From Desulfitibacter sp. BRH_c19 (GTDB lineage Bacteria > Bacillota > DSM-16504 > Desulfitibacterales > Desulfitibacteraceae): a DNA stretch of 64,000 bases. Below are positions 8,574 to 18,247 of this stretch, piece after piece. Within the stretch, counting starts at the first letter, position 1. Each line of letters starts with the position of its first letter. A model generated the notes under the pieces. That model was not told the origin of the DNA, made no database searches, and saw only the letters and a list, made by a program, of their open reading frames with translations. A program made the translations under genes and the position numbers. The stretch is from positions 1 through 64,000 of the forward strand of contig LOER01000036.1 of assembly GCA_001515945.1 (NCBI GenBank). Reading direction: 5' to 3'.

Positions 8574-10421
8574 ATGACACAAGAAAAAACCATACGAATT
8601 ATTAAAGAGGACTACGAGCGCGTACAAGCATATGCAAAAGTATTTGGCGTAGAAATGCCGCAGGTTCAAAGTGATGGATCTGTTACAGGACTACCTGCTC
8701 CTTATCCAAGGATTATTAATGGAGTGGAAAGGGGCGGCCATAGAATAGCACAGTTAGGTGAGAAGGCTGCTGAAACAAAAATTCCAGTATTAAATCCAAT
8801 TTTAGGGCGTAATACTGCAGAAGAAACTATAGAAGAAGCTAATAGTATGTATAAGATGGCAGAGAATTTAGGGATAACAATGTTTCATTTTGTTCATGCA
8901 GAAGCTACACGCCATATAGATCCGTTAGATGGTGAAGAATTAATTATACAGTCCAGGGGAAAAGGCGGCATAACCCCCATGGGAGAACGGGAATTTGTGA
9001 AACTTGGAGGTGGAGCAGTACACCCTGTTAGAATAAATGCAACAGGTGATACTCCCCATCTTTCAATAATTAATGCACTTATAGCAGGTTTTGACGGTAC
9101 AGATATCGGTCCTGTTATTCATGTTCACTTTGGAGGAAGAGGCATCCATGACTATAGAACAAAGGTTTTAAATGGCTATAAAGCTTTAGAGATATGTGGT
9201 GAAAATAATATATTTGTGCAAATAGATTCCCACAAGCATTTAAATAATATTGAAGGTACTGACGGTATGGCTTTAGCAATGTGTATTCTGTCAGAAGGGT
9301 TAGCAGTTCTAGCAGGTTTGCCAAAAGAGCTAGGAAGCATACAGATGAATGTGGGAGGAGTTAATCTTTTAGCGGACTTAGCAGTAATGAGGGCATTTAG
9401 GGAATGTATGTGGAGTAAGTACTTGATTGTTGTTCCGGAAACATTCCAGAATCCACCCCAAGATTTAATAGCCGAGCAGGCCCATTTTGCTAGAATGGCA
9501 ATAAGTGCAAAACTGGGTGGTGCTAATTTTTATAGACCTAAGGCAGCTGAATCTGTTGGAATACCTACGGGTGGTTCCATGGCTAAGGCTATCCTAGGGA
9601 GCCAAAATCTCTTTGAAAGTGTAGCAAATATAGAAATCAATGATTCTGCAATTGAGTATAGAAAAAATGAGATTATAACTGAAGCAATGGCCATTCTTAC
9701 TACAACACTTCAGATTTCTACTGAGCTAACACCTGGGGATATTATAGAGGGTTTTTGGAATAAATATGAAGCTAATCAATTAATTGACCTTATCGTAAAT
9801 GCAGGAAAAGAGGGAGTTCTTGATTGCCCTAGAGCTGGCGGTTGGGATTTAAAAAGAGAAGTTAGAACACATCGATGTAGCGATGGTGCGCGGAGATATG
9901 TTCCAGGGTACGGTCCAAATAAGGTGGACAAAGAAAAAGTTTCATTCACTACAGAAAAGGTTAAGGTAAATGAGGGTCATAAGATTACTCAGAAAGAAAA
10001 GGTTTTGCTGGCAACAGTAGGAGCTGATGCCCATGTTGTAGGGATCAATACAATAAAAGAAGCATTTGAAACTTCAGGATATGAAGTGATTTTTCTAAGG
10101 GGCATGAACTTACCTGAAACTGTGGCTGAGGTAGCTGCTGAAGCAAAAGTAAAGGTTATTGGTATTAGTAATCTGTTGGGTCTAGGTATAGATTTATTCC
10201 CAAGAGTGAGACAGCGCCTATCAGAACTCGGCTTGGCTGATGAAACAATAGTGATTTCCGGAGGAAGAATTGCTGAAAAGGAAGAAGAACATTCAATGTA
10301 TGAAGAAATGATTCGTAAGGATGGTACTGATTTTCTAGGAGTTGACGCTTTTTTTGGTCCTGAAACAAAACCAGATGATGTGATAAAATGGGTGGCTAGG
10401 AAATTGGGGGAGATGGAATAA
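8574..10421 (+). CDS. mgm: 2-Methyleneglutarate mutase, B12-dependent
   Basis: Adenosylcobalamin-dependent carbon-skeleton mutase, 615 aa, close to the E. barkeri length. The N-terminal part (about 1-450) is a TIM-barrel substrate domain. The C-terminal domain carries the base-off, His-on cobalamin motif DxHxxG (D485, H487), followed by GISNLLG and the SGGR loop. It turns 2-methyleneglutarate into (R)-3-methylitaconate by a radical rearrangement. An AGGAGG lies upstream. The mii start overlaps its stop (TAATG). A MutL-like protein two genes downstream probably serves it. Need for adenosylcobalamin links this operon with the B12 operon at 38 kb. Confidence 0.87.
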   Translation: MTQEKTIRIIKEDYERVQAYAKVFGVEMPQVQSDGSVTGLPAPYPRIINGVERGGHRIAQLGEKAAETKIPVLNPILGRNTAEETIEEANSMYKMAENLGITMFHFVHAEATRHIDPLDGEELIIQSRGKGGITPMGEREFVKLGGGAVHPVRINATGDTPHLSIINALIAGFDGTDIGPVIHVHFGGRGIHDYRTKVLNGYKALEICGENNIFVQIDSHKHLNNIEGTDGMALAMCILSEGLAVLAGLPKELGSIQMNVGGVNLLADLAVMRAFRECMWSKYLIVVPETFQNPPQDLIAEQAHFARMAISAKLGGANFYRPKAAESVGIPTGGSMAKAILGSQNLFESVANIEINDSAIEYRKNEIITEAMAILTTTLQISTELTPGDIIEGFWNKYEANQLIDLIVNAGKEGVLDCPRAGGWDLKREVRTHRCSDGARRYVPGYGPNKVDKEKVSFTTEKVKVNEGHKITQKEKVLLATVGADAHVVGINTIKEAFETSGYEVIFLRGMNLPETVAEVAAEAKVKVIGISNLLGLGIDLFPRVRQRLSELGLADETIVISGGRIAEKEEEHSMYEEMIRKDGTDFLGVDAFFGPETKPDDVIKWVARKLGEME

Positions 10422-11566
10422 TGGAGCAAATTAGAATAAAATGTGCTGTTTTACGTGCTGGAACTAGTAAAGGAATATTTATACATGAGAATGATTTGCC
10501 GGCAGACAAAGAAAAGAGGAATCAACTTATCTTAAGGATTTTTGGAAGTCCTGACATTCGACAAATTGATGGATTAGCTGGAGCAGAACCGTTAGCAAGT
10601 AAGCTTGCCATAATTAGTTCAGCTAGTCATCCAGATGCAGATATAGACTATACATTTGGGCAAGTAAGCATAAACAAACCCCTTATAGATTATTCAGGTA
10701 ACTGCGGAAATATTTCATCTGGGGTTGGACCCTTTGCAATTGATGAAGGATTAGTAAAAGCAGTTGAACCAATTACTAAAGTTAGAATTTATAATACAAA
10801 TACACAAAAAATTCTCGTTGCTGAAGTTCCAGTAAAGGATGGCAAAGCAATGGTAACTGGTGACTACAAAATAGATGGTGTTCCTGGAACAGGAGCTAAG
10901 ATAATGCTTGATTTTGCTGGCACAACTGGTTCAGCTACGGGGAAAATGCTCCCAACAGGTAATCCTATAGATACTATGGATGTCGATGGTTTGGGTGAAA
11001 TAGAAGTATCATTAGTAGACGTTGCTAACCCGATGGTATTTGTTCGAGCAATTGATTTAGGACTTACTGGAATTGAAACTCCTGCTCAAATAGATGGTGA
11101 CAAGAGAATTTTAGACATTTTGGAGAGTATCCGAGCAAAGTCTGCAGTAATGATGGGAGTAGCTCAGACAGAAAAAGAGGCTAGTGAAGAATCACCTGCA
11201 TTTCCTATGGTTGCTTTTGTTGCTCCTCCCCAAAAATATCAAGCTTTTGCAACAAGTAATGAAATAAAGGCAGAAGAAGTAGATTTTGTTTCAAGACTTA
11301 TGTTTATGCAAGTTGTGCATAAAACTTATGCGGGTACAGGAACTACATGTACAGGTGCAGCTGCAAAAATTCCAGGAACCATTGTAAATGAGGTTTCAAA
11401 AAGCATTAGTTCAATAGTACGGATAGGTCATCCATCTGGAGTTATTGACATTGAAGTAGAAACGGAAGCGGACATGGATAAGGTGAATTTGAGAAGAGCT
11501 GCCTTTGGTCGTACGGCTAGACGCATTATGGATGGCTATGTATATGTGCCTGAAAATATGGTATAG
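10421..11566 (+). CDS. mii: 3-Methylitaconate isomerase
   Basis: PrpF/AcnD-accessory family protein, 381 aa, with the diaminopimelate-epimerase-like fold. The signature GNCGNISSGVGPFAIDEG sits near residue 92, and TGAAAKIPGTIVNE lies in the C-terminal half. In E. barkeri Mii shifts the double bond of (R)-3-methylitaconate to give 2,3-dimethylmaleate. Its ATG overlaps the mgm stop, so translation is coupled, and the context excludes the methylcitrate-cycle role of PrpF. Confidence 0.85.
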   Translation: MEQIRIKCAVLRAGTSKGIFIHENDLPADKEKRNQLILRIFGSPDIRQIDGLAGAEPLASKLAIISSASHPDADIDYTFGQVSINKPLIDYSGNCGNISSGVGPFAIDEGLVKAVEPITKVRIYNTNTQKILVAEVPVKDGKAMVTGDYKIDGVPGTGAKIMLDFAGTTGSATGKMLPTGNPIDTMDVDGLGEIEVSLVDVANPMVFVRAIDLGLTGIETPAQIDGDKRILDILESIRAKSAVMMGVAQTEKEASEESPAFPMVAFVAPPQKYQAFATSNEIKAEEVDFVSRLMFMQVVHKTYAGTGTTCTGAAAKIPGTIVNEVSKSISSIVRIGHPSGVIDIEVETEADMDKVNLRRAAFGRTARRIMDGYVYVPENMV

Positions 11567-11581
11567 AACTGGAGTTAAAAA

Positions 11582-13045
11582 ATGATAGACAAATGTGAAA
11601 AAACTATTTTGGTATATGATGTAGGTAGCACATACACCAAATTAACTGCATTTAAATGGACAGAAAACAAAATAACCTATGTTGGCCGGTCTCAAGCGCC
11701 TACTACTATAGATGACATAGTCATAGGACTGCAGAATGCGAAGTATAACTTGTTTGATAGCTTAGATGATATTTGCACCGATATTTTTGAGGAATTTGCT
11801 ACTAGTAGTGCTGCAGGGGGATTGAGAATGGTAGCCATGGGCTATATGCCCAGGGTTACTGCTAAGGCGGCTAAGGAAGTAGCAATGAATGCAGGAGCAA
11901 GAGTTTTGGAGATTATTTCTTTCGAGGATGCACCTGATTATAAGGTGGAGGTTCTTCGTGAAATTAACCCGGACATAATTCTTTTGGCTGGGGGTACTGA
12001 TGGCGGCGATGAAGAATCTGTTATTCAAAACGCCAACATTATATCTCAAAGCAAAATAAATACTGTAGTAATAATTGCAGGCAATGCAAATATTCAGCCT
12101 AGGGTTGAAACATTATTAGATGAATATGGCATAAAAAGTATCCGTGTTGCCAATGTGATGCCAACAATTCATCAACTCAAGGTGAAGCCTGCAAGAGAGG
12201 CTATACATGATCAGTTTATTAGGCAAATAACAAAGGCTAAGGGCTTAAGTAGAATGACGGATACACTATCGAATAAAAAAGTAATACCCACTCCCGGTGC
12301 AGTATTATTAGGAGCAGAGTTATTAGCAAATGGGACTTACAAGGTAGAAGGAATAGGTGACCTAATAATTGTGGATATTGGAGGAGCAACTACTGATATA
12401 CATTCAATTTTGCCTTCATTAGATGATATTCCTAATGAGGAACGGGGTCTTATTATAACAAATGAGAAACAAGTATCATATAGAACTGTTGAGGGGAATC
12501 TTGGATTAAGAATAAGTGCTACTGGTATTATTGAAGCTGCAAGCGCTGAGGCTATTTTGAAAAAGGTTGGTATAAAGGGTCAGAATTATGAAGAAAAGTT
12601 AAGAAATTATGCTTTATATCTTGAAAAGAATCCTGATTATATTAGTAATAGTACAGAGGAAGAAATGTTTGATGAGGCATTGGCTATAACAGCTGTTGAA
12701 ATAGCCTTAAAACGACATGCGGGTTATTTTTCCCAGAGTTATGATCCAATAATGGGGATTGCACCTGGTACGCCTGTGGGTAGAGATCTAAGAAGGGTAA
12801 AAAAAATAATTTGTGTTGGTGGAATTTTTACCCACTCATCTATAGAAAGGGTAGGTAGAATTGTAAGTAAAGCTACAGAAAATAGGGGGTTTTCGTTATT
12901 GCCAATAACCCCTGAAATTATAATTGACAAATTATATCTAACCTATGCCATAGGTGCAATCGGAGAGGTTTATCCAGATCAAATTCTAGATTTTGCCAAA
13001 GAATACTTTACACAACAGAGAGGAGAACTTAAAAATGAATCCTAG
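11582..13045 (+). CDS. MutL/GlmL-like mutase-associated protein
   Basis: A 487-aa protein of the GlmL/MutL family, which has an ASKHA-type fold. Phosphate-binding loops are seen at DVGSTYTKLTAF (near 11) and VDIGGATTDIHS (near 263). Family members sit next to B12-dependent glutamate, ornithine and methyleneglutarate mutases and are thought to release damaged cobalamin. Here it follows mgm and mii, so Mgm is the likely client. Its stop overlaps the dml start by 11 bases. Confidence 0.82.
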   Translation: MIDKCEKTILVYDVGSTYTKLTAFKWTENKITYVGRSQAPTTIDDIVIGLQNAKYNLFDSLDDICTDIFEEFATSSAAGGLRMVAMGYMPRVTAKAAKEVAMNAGARVLEIISFEDAPDYKVEVLREINPDIILLAGGTDGGDEESVIQNANIISQSKINTVVIIAGNANIQPRVETLLDEYGIKSIRVANVMPTIHQLKVKPAREAIHDQFIRQITKAKGLSRMTDTLSNKKVIPTPGAVLLGAELLANGTYKVEGIGDLIIVDIGGATTDIHSILPSLDDIPNEERGLIITNEKQVSYRTVEGNLGLRISATGIIEAASAEAILKKVGIKGQNYEEKLRNYALYLEKNPDYISNSTEEEMFDEALAITAVEIALKRHAGYFSQSYDPIMGIAPGTPVGRDLRRVKKIICVGGIFTHSSIERVGRIVSKATENRGFSLLPITPEIIIDKLYLTYAIGAIGEVYPDQILDFAKEYFTQQRGELKNES

Positions 13046-13907
13046 AAAAAAACTTAGACAACTACTTAATAATAATAAAATCTTGGTGGCGCCAGGTGCA
13101 CATGATGCACTTTCGGCAAAAATAATTGAATATGTTGGATTTGATGCTGTATACATGACTGGTTATGGTCAATCTGCCAGTCATTTGGGGCAGCCAGATG
13201 TTGGACTTTTAACTATGACAGAAATGGTGTCAAGGGTTAGTGATTTGTCAAGTGCAGTAGATATACCTGTAATATGCGATGGTGATACTGGATTTGGAAA
13301 TGTAATCAATGTAATACGTACTGTTCGAGAGTACGAAAAAGCTGGTGCAGCGGCCATACAGTTAGAGGATCAGGTTGCCCCCAAAAAATGTGGTCATATG
13401 ATAGGTAGGCAGGTTGTTCCTGCAGATGAAATGGCTGAAAAAATAAAAGCAGCTGTAGAAGCTAGAAATGATGATGATTTTGTGATAATAGCGCGTACTG
13501 ACGCTAGAACCATCCATGGAATTGATGAGGCAATTGAGCGTGGAAAGCTATATGAGAAAGCAGGAGCAGATGTTTTATTTATAGAATCCCCGGAATCTGT
13601 TGATGAAATGAAAACCATTGCAGGAAGCTTTAATGTTCCTGTATTAGCTAACATGGTAGAAGGTGGTCGAACACCCCTCTTGAAAAATGATGAGTTGGAG
13701 CAAGTAGGCTACGACTTAGTTATTTATCCTACTGCCTCGACCTATATTACGGCTGCTGCTGTACTTAATCTTATGAGAGAATTAAAAGAAAAGGGCACTA
13801 CTGAACATTTAATAGACAATATGATTTCCTTTGAAGATTTCAATTCTTTAATAGGATTGAATACAATTAGAAAAATTGAAATGGAATATTCTATAAAAAA
13901 AGCATAG
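13035..13907 (+). CDS. dml: 2,3-Dimethylmalate lyase
   Basis: Isocitrate-lyase/PEP-mutase superfamily protein, 290 aa. The GDGDTGFGNVINV region (metal-binding aspartates) is near residue 80, the KKCGHM catalytic loop near 118, and GRTP near 214. Dml splits (2R,3S)-2,3-dimethylmalate into propionate and pyruvate, the last step of nicotinate fermentation. The start is ATG 13035 after AGAGGAG; a further upstream in-frame ATG (12993) lies within the MutL-like gene. 2-Methylisocitrate lyase and oxaloacetate decarboxylase are relatives, but the operon decides. Confidence 0.85.
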   Translation: MNPRKKLRQLLNNNKILVAPGAHDALSAKIIEYVGFDAVYMTGYGQSASHLGQPDVGLLTMTEMVSRVSDLSSAVDIPVICDGDTGFGNVINVIRTVREYEKAGAAAIQLEDQVAPKKCGHMIGRQVVPADEMAEKIKAAVEARNDDDFVIIARTDARTIHGIDEAIERGKLYEKAGADVLFIESPESVDEMKTIAGSFNVPVLANMVEGGRTPLLKNDELEQVGYDLVIYPTASTYITAAAVLNLMRELKEKGTTEHLIDNMISFEDFNSLIGLNTIRKIEMEYSIKKA

Positions 13908-13957
13908 AGTAGTGGGTTAACTTAGGTAAGAGTTGATTGATGAAATTTGAAATAAAG

Positions 13958-14004
13958 AAAGCTACCCTTTTTTAGTTTAGAAAACTATGGGGGTGGCTTT
14001 TTTT
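13958..14004 (+). terminator. Terminator of the nicotinate operon
   Basis: AAAGCTACCC (13958-13967) pairs with GGGTGGCTTT (13991-14000, one G-U pair), followed by a run of T. It lies 50 bases after dml and marks the operon end. Confidence 0.8.
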
Positions 14005-14217
14005 GAGTTCTCTTTTTAATTTACTGGACTAGGGGGCCAGCTTAAGTAGAATATACTGAATATTCTAAATAATGCTACGGAAGCAGGTGCCTAAAAGGGA
14101 GAGGTAGAACTTAACCTAAAAAAGATAATGTAAGACAAAGCTAAGAGAGGCATGATAATTGTGAGACTCGAAATCGGGGGATTACTATTGAAAATAGAAA
14201 AGAAAATGGGAGGGTAC
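14005..14217. other. Leader of the EIIC-like gene; nothing recognised
   Basis: About 210 bases between the terminator and the next gene. I see no open frame with a start, no known riboswitch core and no clear promoter. Confidence 0.4.
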
Positions 14218-14219
14218 AT

Positions 14220-15245
14220 ATGTCTAAAGATGTAAAAAAGGTCAGTTTTCTTAAGAGGAAAAACATTGAGTTCTCATTAAAACGTTATGGTGTTGAAGCA
14301 TTAGGTGCTATGGCACTGGGATTATTTGCTTCATTGATTGTTGGATTAATCCTTAAAGTTTTAGGTGAAAGAACGGGTCTTGGGTTTTTGGTTGACTATG
14401 GTGTAGGTGCCATGGCTATGGCTGGTCCAGCCATAGGTGTTGCGGTTGCCTTTGGTTTAAAAGCTCCCCCACTAGTATTGTTTGCTTCTACCGTTACCGG
14501 TATGGCTGGTTATCAATTAGGTGGCCCAGCAGGTAGTTTTGTCGCTGCAGTTATTGGTGCTGAATTTGGAAAGCTTGTTTCCAAAGAAACAAAGGTGGAC
14601 ATTATCGTTACTCCAATAGTGACAATTATAGCCGGTGTTGCAACAGGATCACTTGTTGGACCTGTAATTGGTCAATTTATGACTTCTCTAGGCGTTCTTA
14701 TTATGAAAGCAACTGAATTACAGCCTATCCCTATGGGTGTCTTTGTATCTGTATTGATGGGTATGGCACTTACGTTGCCTATTTCTAGTGCTGCTTTAGC
14801 TATTATGCTAGATTTGGGGGGAATAGCTGCAGGAGCTGCTACAGTCGGATGTGCAGCTCAGATGGTTGGTTTTGCTGTTGCTAGTTTTCGTGAGAATGGA
14901 TGGGGTGGTATAGTTTCTCAAGGGCTAGGAACCTCAATGCTACAGATCCCTAATATTGTAAAAAATCCATTGATTTGGATACCGCCCACTATAGCTGGTG
15001 CGATTATTGGTCCTTTGGCTACCACACTTTTCCGTATGGAAAATGTTGCTGCTGGAGCTGGAATGGGGACTAGTGGACTTGTGGGTCAATTTGGGACTCT
15101 GGATGCCATGGGATTTAGTTCGGTGGTACTTTTTAAAATTGGACTATTACATTTTGTTTTACCGATTGTTTTAACCTTAGCGATTTCGGAGCTTATGCGT
15201 AAAAAAGGATGGATCAAGTCTGGAGATATGAAATTAGATAATTAG
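14220..15245 (+). CDS. Stand-alone PTS EIIC-like membrane protein
   Basis: A 341-aa, glycine- and alanine-rich protein with about eight to ten membrane segments. It resembles the PTS_EIIC_2 family: repeated GPxIG motifs, TLPISSAALAIML near 180, and FGTLDAMGF near 285. No EIIA or EIIB domain is fused or nearby, so sugar phosphorylation is unlikely. GGGAGG precedes the ATG. It follows the nicotinate operon after a terminator and may move a substrate or product such as nicotinate or propionate; that is inference from position only. Confidence 0.65.
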   Translation: MSKDVKKVSFLKRKNIEFSLKRYGVEALGAMALGLFASLIVGLILKVLGERTGLGFLVDYGVGAMAMAGPAIGVAVAFGLKAPPLVLFASTVTGMAGYQLGGPAGSFVAAVIGAEFGKLVSKETKVDIIVTPIVTIIAGVATGSLVGPVIGQFMTSLGVLIMKATELQPIPMGVFVSVLMGMALTLPISSAALAIMLDLGGIAAGAATVGCAAQMVGFAVASFRENGWGGIVSQGLGTSMLQIPNIVKNPLIWIPPTIAGAIIGPLATTLFRMENVAAGAGMGTSGLVGQFGTLDAMGFSSVVLFKIGLLHFVLPIVLTLAISELMRKKGWIKSGDMKLDN

Positions 15246-15279
15246 TACTAAAGATTCTTCGTGGAAGGTTTATTTGCTG

Positions 15280-16167
15280 CTATACTTTTTTTGCTGAAAA
15301 GAATCCCATAGAACTTCCGATAACTCCAAAAAACATACTTAAACTTAATATCAGAACACTTAGACCTAAAACTAAGCTTTCAGCAGGCAATAATGGAATA
15401 AAAGTTAATGCACCGGAAATGCGACTATAAATGAAATGGATGGTCCATATATTCAAGACTACTGCCATAAGTCCTCCGATAACGGATAAAATGAAACCTT
15501 CCAATAAAAATGGAAACGCAATAAAGGTTTCAGGGGCCCCTAATAGTCTCAAAGTATTAATCTCTTCTCGTCTAGCGTAAATACCTAATCGTATAATGTG
15601 GGATGTTATTATTAGTGTAGAAAGGCTTACAGCAATTATGCCAAGGTACCCAACCAGACTTAAAACCTGAACAATTCGCTGTAATTGGGACAAAACTTCT
15701 TGATTATCTCTAATATGCTCAATACCTGTTATAAGATTTAATTCTTCTAGAACTACTTGAGCTTTATCCAATTGTATATTGACCTCAATAAAAGACGTAA
15801 ATGGACTATCATCAAATACTTCAAGGACATGTGCTTCATTTCCTAGTATTTTGACCATTCTGTCATGGGCTTCCTGCTCATTAACTATTTGAGCCTCTCT
15901 AACACCTACAACCTGGTTGATTCTTTCAGATAATTGCATAACTTCAGGGTCACTTAAGCTTTCCTGAAAATATACACTAATTTCAGCTTCTTTTTGGATA
16001 GCTTCTACTACATTACCACTTATCCACCATCCAGAAACGACTATTGATAAAATGAAAAAGATTAATCCAATACAAATAGATGAGAATAAGTTTGCTATTA
16101 AGTTGAGCCTTATGGATGTTTTAACTTCTTTTAGAAAATAGCCCCAATTGTAAAAAATATTTTTCAA
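15280..16167 (-). CDS. ftsX: Cell division ABC permease FtsX
   Basis: FtsX family, about 295 aa. There is an N-terminal membrane helix (near residues 28-48), an extracytoplasmic domain with AEISVYFQESLSD, then three membrane helices; the signature LRLLGAPETFI precedes the second. TTG at 16167 is chosen because AAGGGGTG lies 8 bases upstream just after the ftsE stop; a GTG at 16179 is also possible. FtsX works with FtsE to control a peptidoglycan hydrolase or its activator across the membrane. Confidence 0.85.
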   Translation of the reverse strand: MKNIFYNWGYFLKEVKTSIRLNLIANLFSSICIGLIFFILSIVVSGWWISGNVVEAIQKEAEISVYFQESLSDPEVMQLSERINQVVGVREAQIVNEQEAHDRMVKILGNEAHVLEVFDDSPFTSFIEVNIQLDKAQVVLEELNLITGIEHIRDNQEVLSQLQRIVQVLSLVGYLGIIAVSLSTLIITSHIIRLGIYARREEINTLRLLGAPETFIAFPFLLEGFILSVIGGLMAVVLNIWTIHFIYSRISGALTFIPLLPAESLVLGLSVLILSLSMFFGVIGSSMGFFSAKKV

Positions 16168-16183
16168 TCTTATTAACACCCCT

Positions 16184-16843
16184 TTATGTTGTTTTGACAA
16201 TGCTTCCTTTACTAAGCTCAAGACACTTATAATTTTTATTATCAAGTAAGTGGCTTGCGTGGGTACTAATAATAACAGATGTATAATCATTTTTGAAGGA
16301 TGATAAAAGATCAAGAATATTTAATGCATTGTCATGATCTAGATTTCCTGTAGGTTCATCGGCAAGTATCAATCTAGGACGTCTAGCAACTGCTCGAGCA
16401 ATGGCAACCCGTTGACGTTCTCCCCAAGATAGATTATCAACAAGTGAAAAAGTTTTATGTTCAAGACCAACTCTTACTAGCGCATTTTTTGCTTCAATTT
16501 CCATTTTGGCTGGAGATAAACCTAAAAATCGCATACCAATCATTACATTTTCCAGAGAGTCTCTACCATTTATCAGTTTAAAATCCTGAAATATGGGGCC
16601 CACTAATCTTCGCAATGATCTGATATTATTACCCTCTGCCCTATTCATAGGCTGATGAAGTACTTCGAGAGTTCCCTTTGATGGATATTCAATGCCCATT
16701 AGAAGCTTTAGTAAACTGGTTTTACCTGAACCACTAGGACCCAAAATGTAGATAAGCTGACCAGGATCAATTTGTAAGGATATGTCTTTTAATGCCAACG
16801 TGCCATCAGGGTATTCAAGATAAACTGCCTGAGCATTAATCAT
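16184..16843 (-). CDS. ftsE: Cell division ATP-binding protein FtsE
   Basis: ABC ATPase, 219 aa. Walker A GPSGSGKT (35-42), the Q-loop region IFQDFKLI, the ABC signature LSWGERQR and Walker B LILADEPTGNLD are all present. It lies between the coiled-coil gene and ftsX on the minus strand with short gaps, as in a single operon. It powers FtsX-mediated signalling to cell-wall enzymes. Confidence 0.9.
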   Translation of the reverse strand: MINAQAVYLEYPDGTLALKDISLQIDPGQLIYILGPSGSGKTSLLKLLMGIEYPSKGTLEVLHQPMNRAEGNNIRSLRRLVGPIFQDFKLINGRDSLENVMIGMRFLGLSPAKMEIEAKNALVRVGLEHKTFSLVDNLSWGERQRVAIARAVARRPRLILADEPTGNLDHDNALNILDLLSSFKNDYTSVIISTHASHLLDNKNYKCLELSKGSIVKTT

Positions 16844-16861
16844 TCTAAGTGCCTCCTCACT

Positions 16862-17989
16862 TTAATTAGATGAAAAGTTTGGAATAATCATAAGTTCAAT
16901 TTGCCCATCCTTTATTTCTATAGACTGTAGTACATTTCTACCTAGCAGAGGTTGAAAGTCCATTATAAGCTGAGTATCCTGAAATAGGTCCTTTAGAGAA
17001 TTATTGTCTAGAGGAAATTCATAAAATGTTCCTCCAAGGACAGTAAAAAGTATACTGGATTTATTAATAATACTAAGGGTACCTTCTAGTACAAGATTTT
17101 TATCAGTTAATTCCAGTACGGCTACTTTTGGTAAAAACTTAAAATTAATATTTGACAGTCCTGGCTGTTGGAGTATGATCTCATTAAATGTCTCCTGAGA
17201 AAGAGTGCCTTTGATGCCCCTTAAGGTAATGGTTGTTTTAAGCGCATCTATAGGTATCTCCCCTCTGTTAATAGCCATCGAAAGTTCTTTTAAGCTCTCT
17301 AAGAAAAATGGTTTAGCTTCAACCCAAGCTATCTGCATTTCATTTAATTGGTTTAGATGCTGTTCTCGTTCATCTTCAAGAGTGATGAGGTAGTTCTCCA
17401 TTTCTGCTTTAAGATATGAAGTTTTTCGTAGTGAGTCCTCTAGTTGTTCTTCTGCATTTTCTAATTCTAAAAGCATTTCTTGATAAGTGTTTATTTCTAA
17501 CTCTAATTCACTCTTGCTTTCCTCTAAAGTATTTAAGAGGTCATATGTGTTTCTACCTATGTCTTTTATAGTATTTAGTCTTCTTAGAAAGTCTTTTAGA
17601 CTATCCGCTTGTAAGATGATCTCTAAATAAGAAGATGCACCCAGTCTTTGATAGCTTCGAAAGACTTGTTTTAATCTATTACTGGTATTTTCATAATTAA
17701 TCCGTTGCGCCTCAATATTGCTATTTAAATGCTCTATTTTAGAGTTTATAAATGAGATTTCATGTGCTAGAATTTTCTGCTCTTCTTTTACATTTTCCAT
17801 TTCTATAAGTAGGTTAAATATTTTTTCAATAACTTCCGTTTCTTCGTTAACAAGCAAATCATAATCTTGTTCCATCTCCATTATGGGTCCAGATTGTTGG
17901 GCAAAATGTGGTGGTGTAAGAAGCATTATAAAAGATGCAACTAAAATTAGTATCAATAAAGGTTTAGAATAATTAAGTTTGATAAGCAT
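16862..17989 (-). CDS. Exported coiled-coil FtsEX partner without a visible hydrolase domain
   Basis: A 375-aa protein with an N-terminal signal or anchor helix (about 10-30), then a long coiled coil (about 40-215). A PcsB-type segment (RSYQRLGASSYLEIILQADS, near 110) is the sort of helical region that contacts FtsX in PcsB/EnvC proteins. The last 140 residues look beta-rich and contain no CHAP, NlpC/P60, M23 or SPOR motif that I can see. It is first in the operon with ftsE and ftsX. It may be a hydrolase activator, as EnvC is, rather than an enzyme. Confidence 0.7.
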   Translation of the reverse strand: MLIKLNYSKPLLILILVASFIMLLTPPHFAQQSGPIMEMEQDYDLLVNEETEVIEKIFNLLIEMENVKEEQKILAHEISFINSKIEHLNSNIEAQRINYENTSNRLKQVFRSYQRLGASSYLEIILQADSLKDFLRRLNTIKDIGRNTYDLLNTLEESKSELELEINTYQEMLLELENAEEQLEDSLRKTSYLKAEMENYLITLEDEREQHLNQLNEMQIAWVEAKPFFLESLKELSMAINRGEIPIDALKTTITLRGIKGTLSQETFNEIILQQPGLSNINFKFLPKVAVLELTDKNLVLEGTLSIINKSSILFTVLGGTFYEFPLDNNSLKDLFQDTQLIMDFQPLLGRNVLQSIEIKDGQIELMIIPNFSSN

Positions 17990-18069
17990 ATTTTGGCTCC
18001 TTTATCAACTATGACTATCTGATGTAAATTCTATTTTTACTTCAAGATTCCTTTATTGCTTTATTGTAT

Positions 18070-18134
18070 ATAAACAGGATTCTTTATTCAGGTGGAGTTT
18101 CCCAATTTGGATAAACATATGGTTCTGAAACCAT
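18070..18134 (+). repeat. Dispersed repeat, partial copy 1
   Basis: ATAAACAGGATTCTT (18070-18084) and GGTGGAGTTTCCCA (18091-18104) recur in the same order at 50396-50431. A small hairpin, ATGGTT-CTGA-AACCAT (18119-18134), follows. It lies in the gap between the divergent fts operon and the ClC gene. Confidence 0.6.
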
Positions 18135-18247
18135 AAAGTATTAATAGTAATGAATTATAGGAAGAAGATAAGAGTAATCACTATCCATTACGAAAGTATT
18201 GATTAGATTTATCAACTATAGTAAGATGTTGTGTATAAAGTTAGGGG

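Noticed and set aside
9989-10429. 146-codon minus-strand frame opposite the cobalamin domain of mgm
   Set aside because: Antisense to a conserved domain with no start signals; a composition shadow.
14020-14217. Possible riboswitch ahead of the EIIC-like gene
   Set aside because: Some GGTGCC and GGGAG words are present, but they do not assemble into any riboswitch core I know, and no terminator follows.
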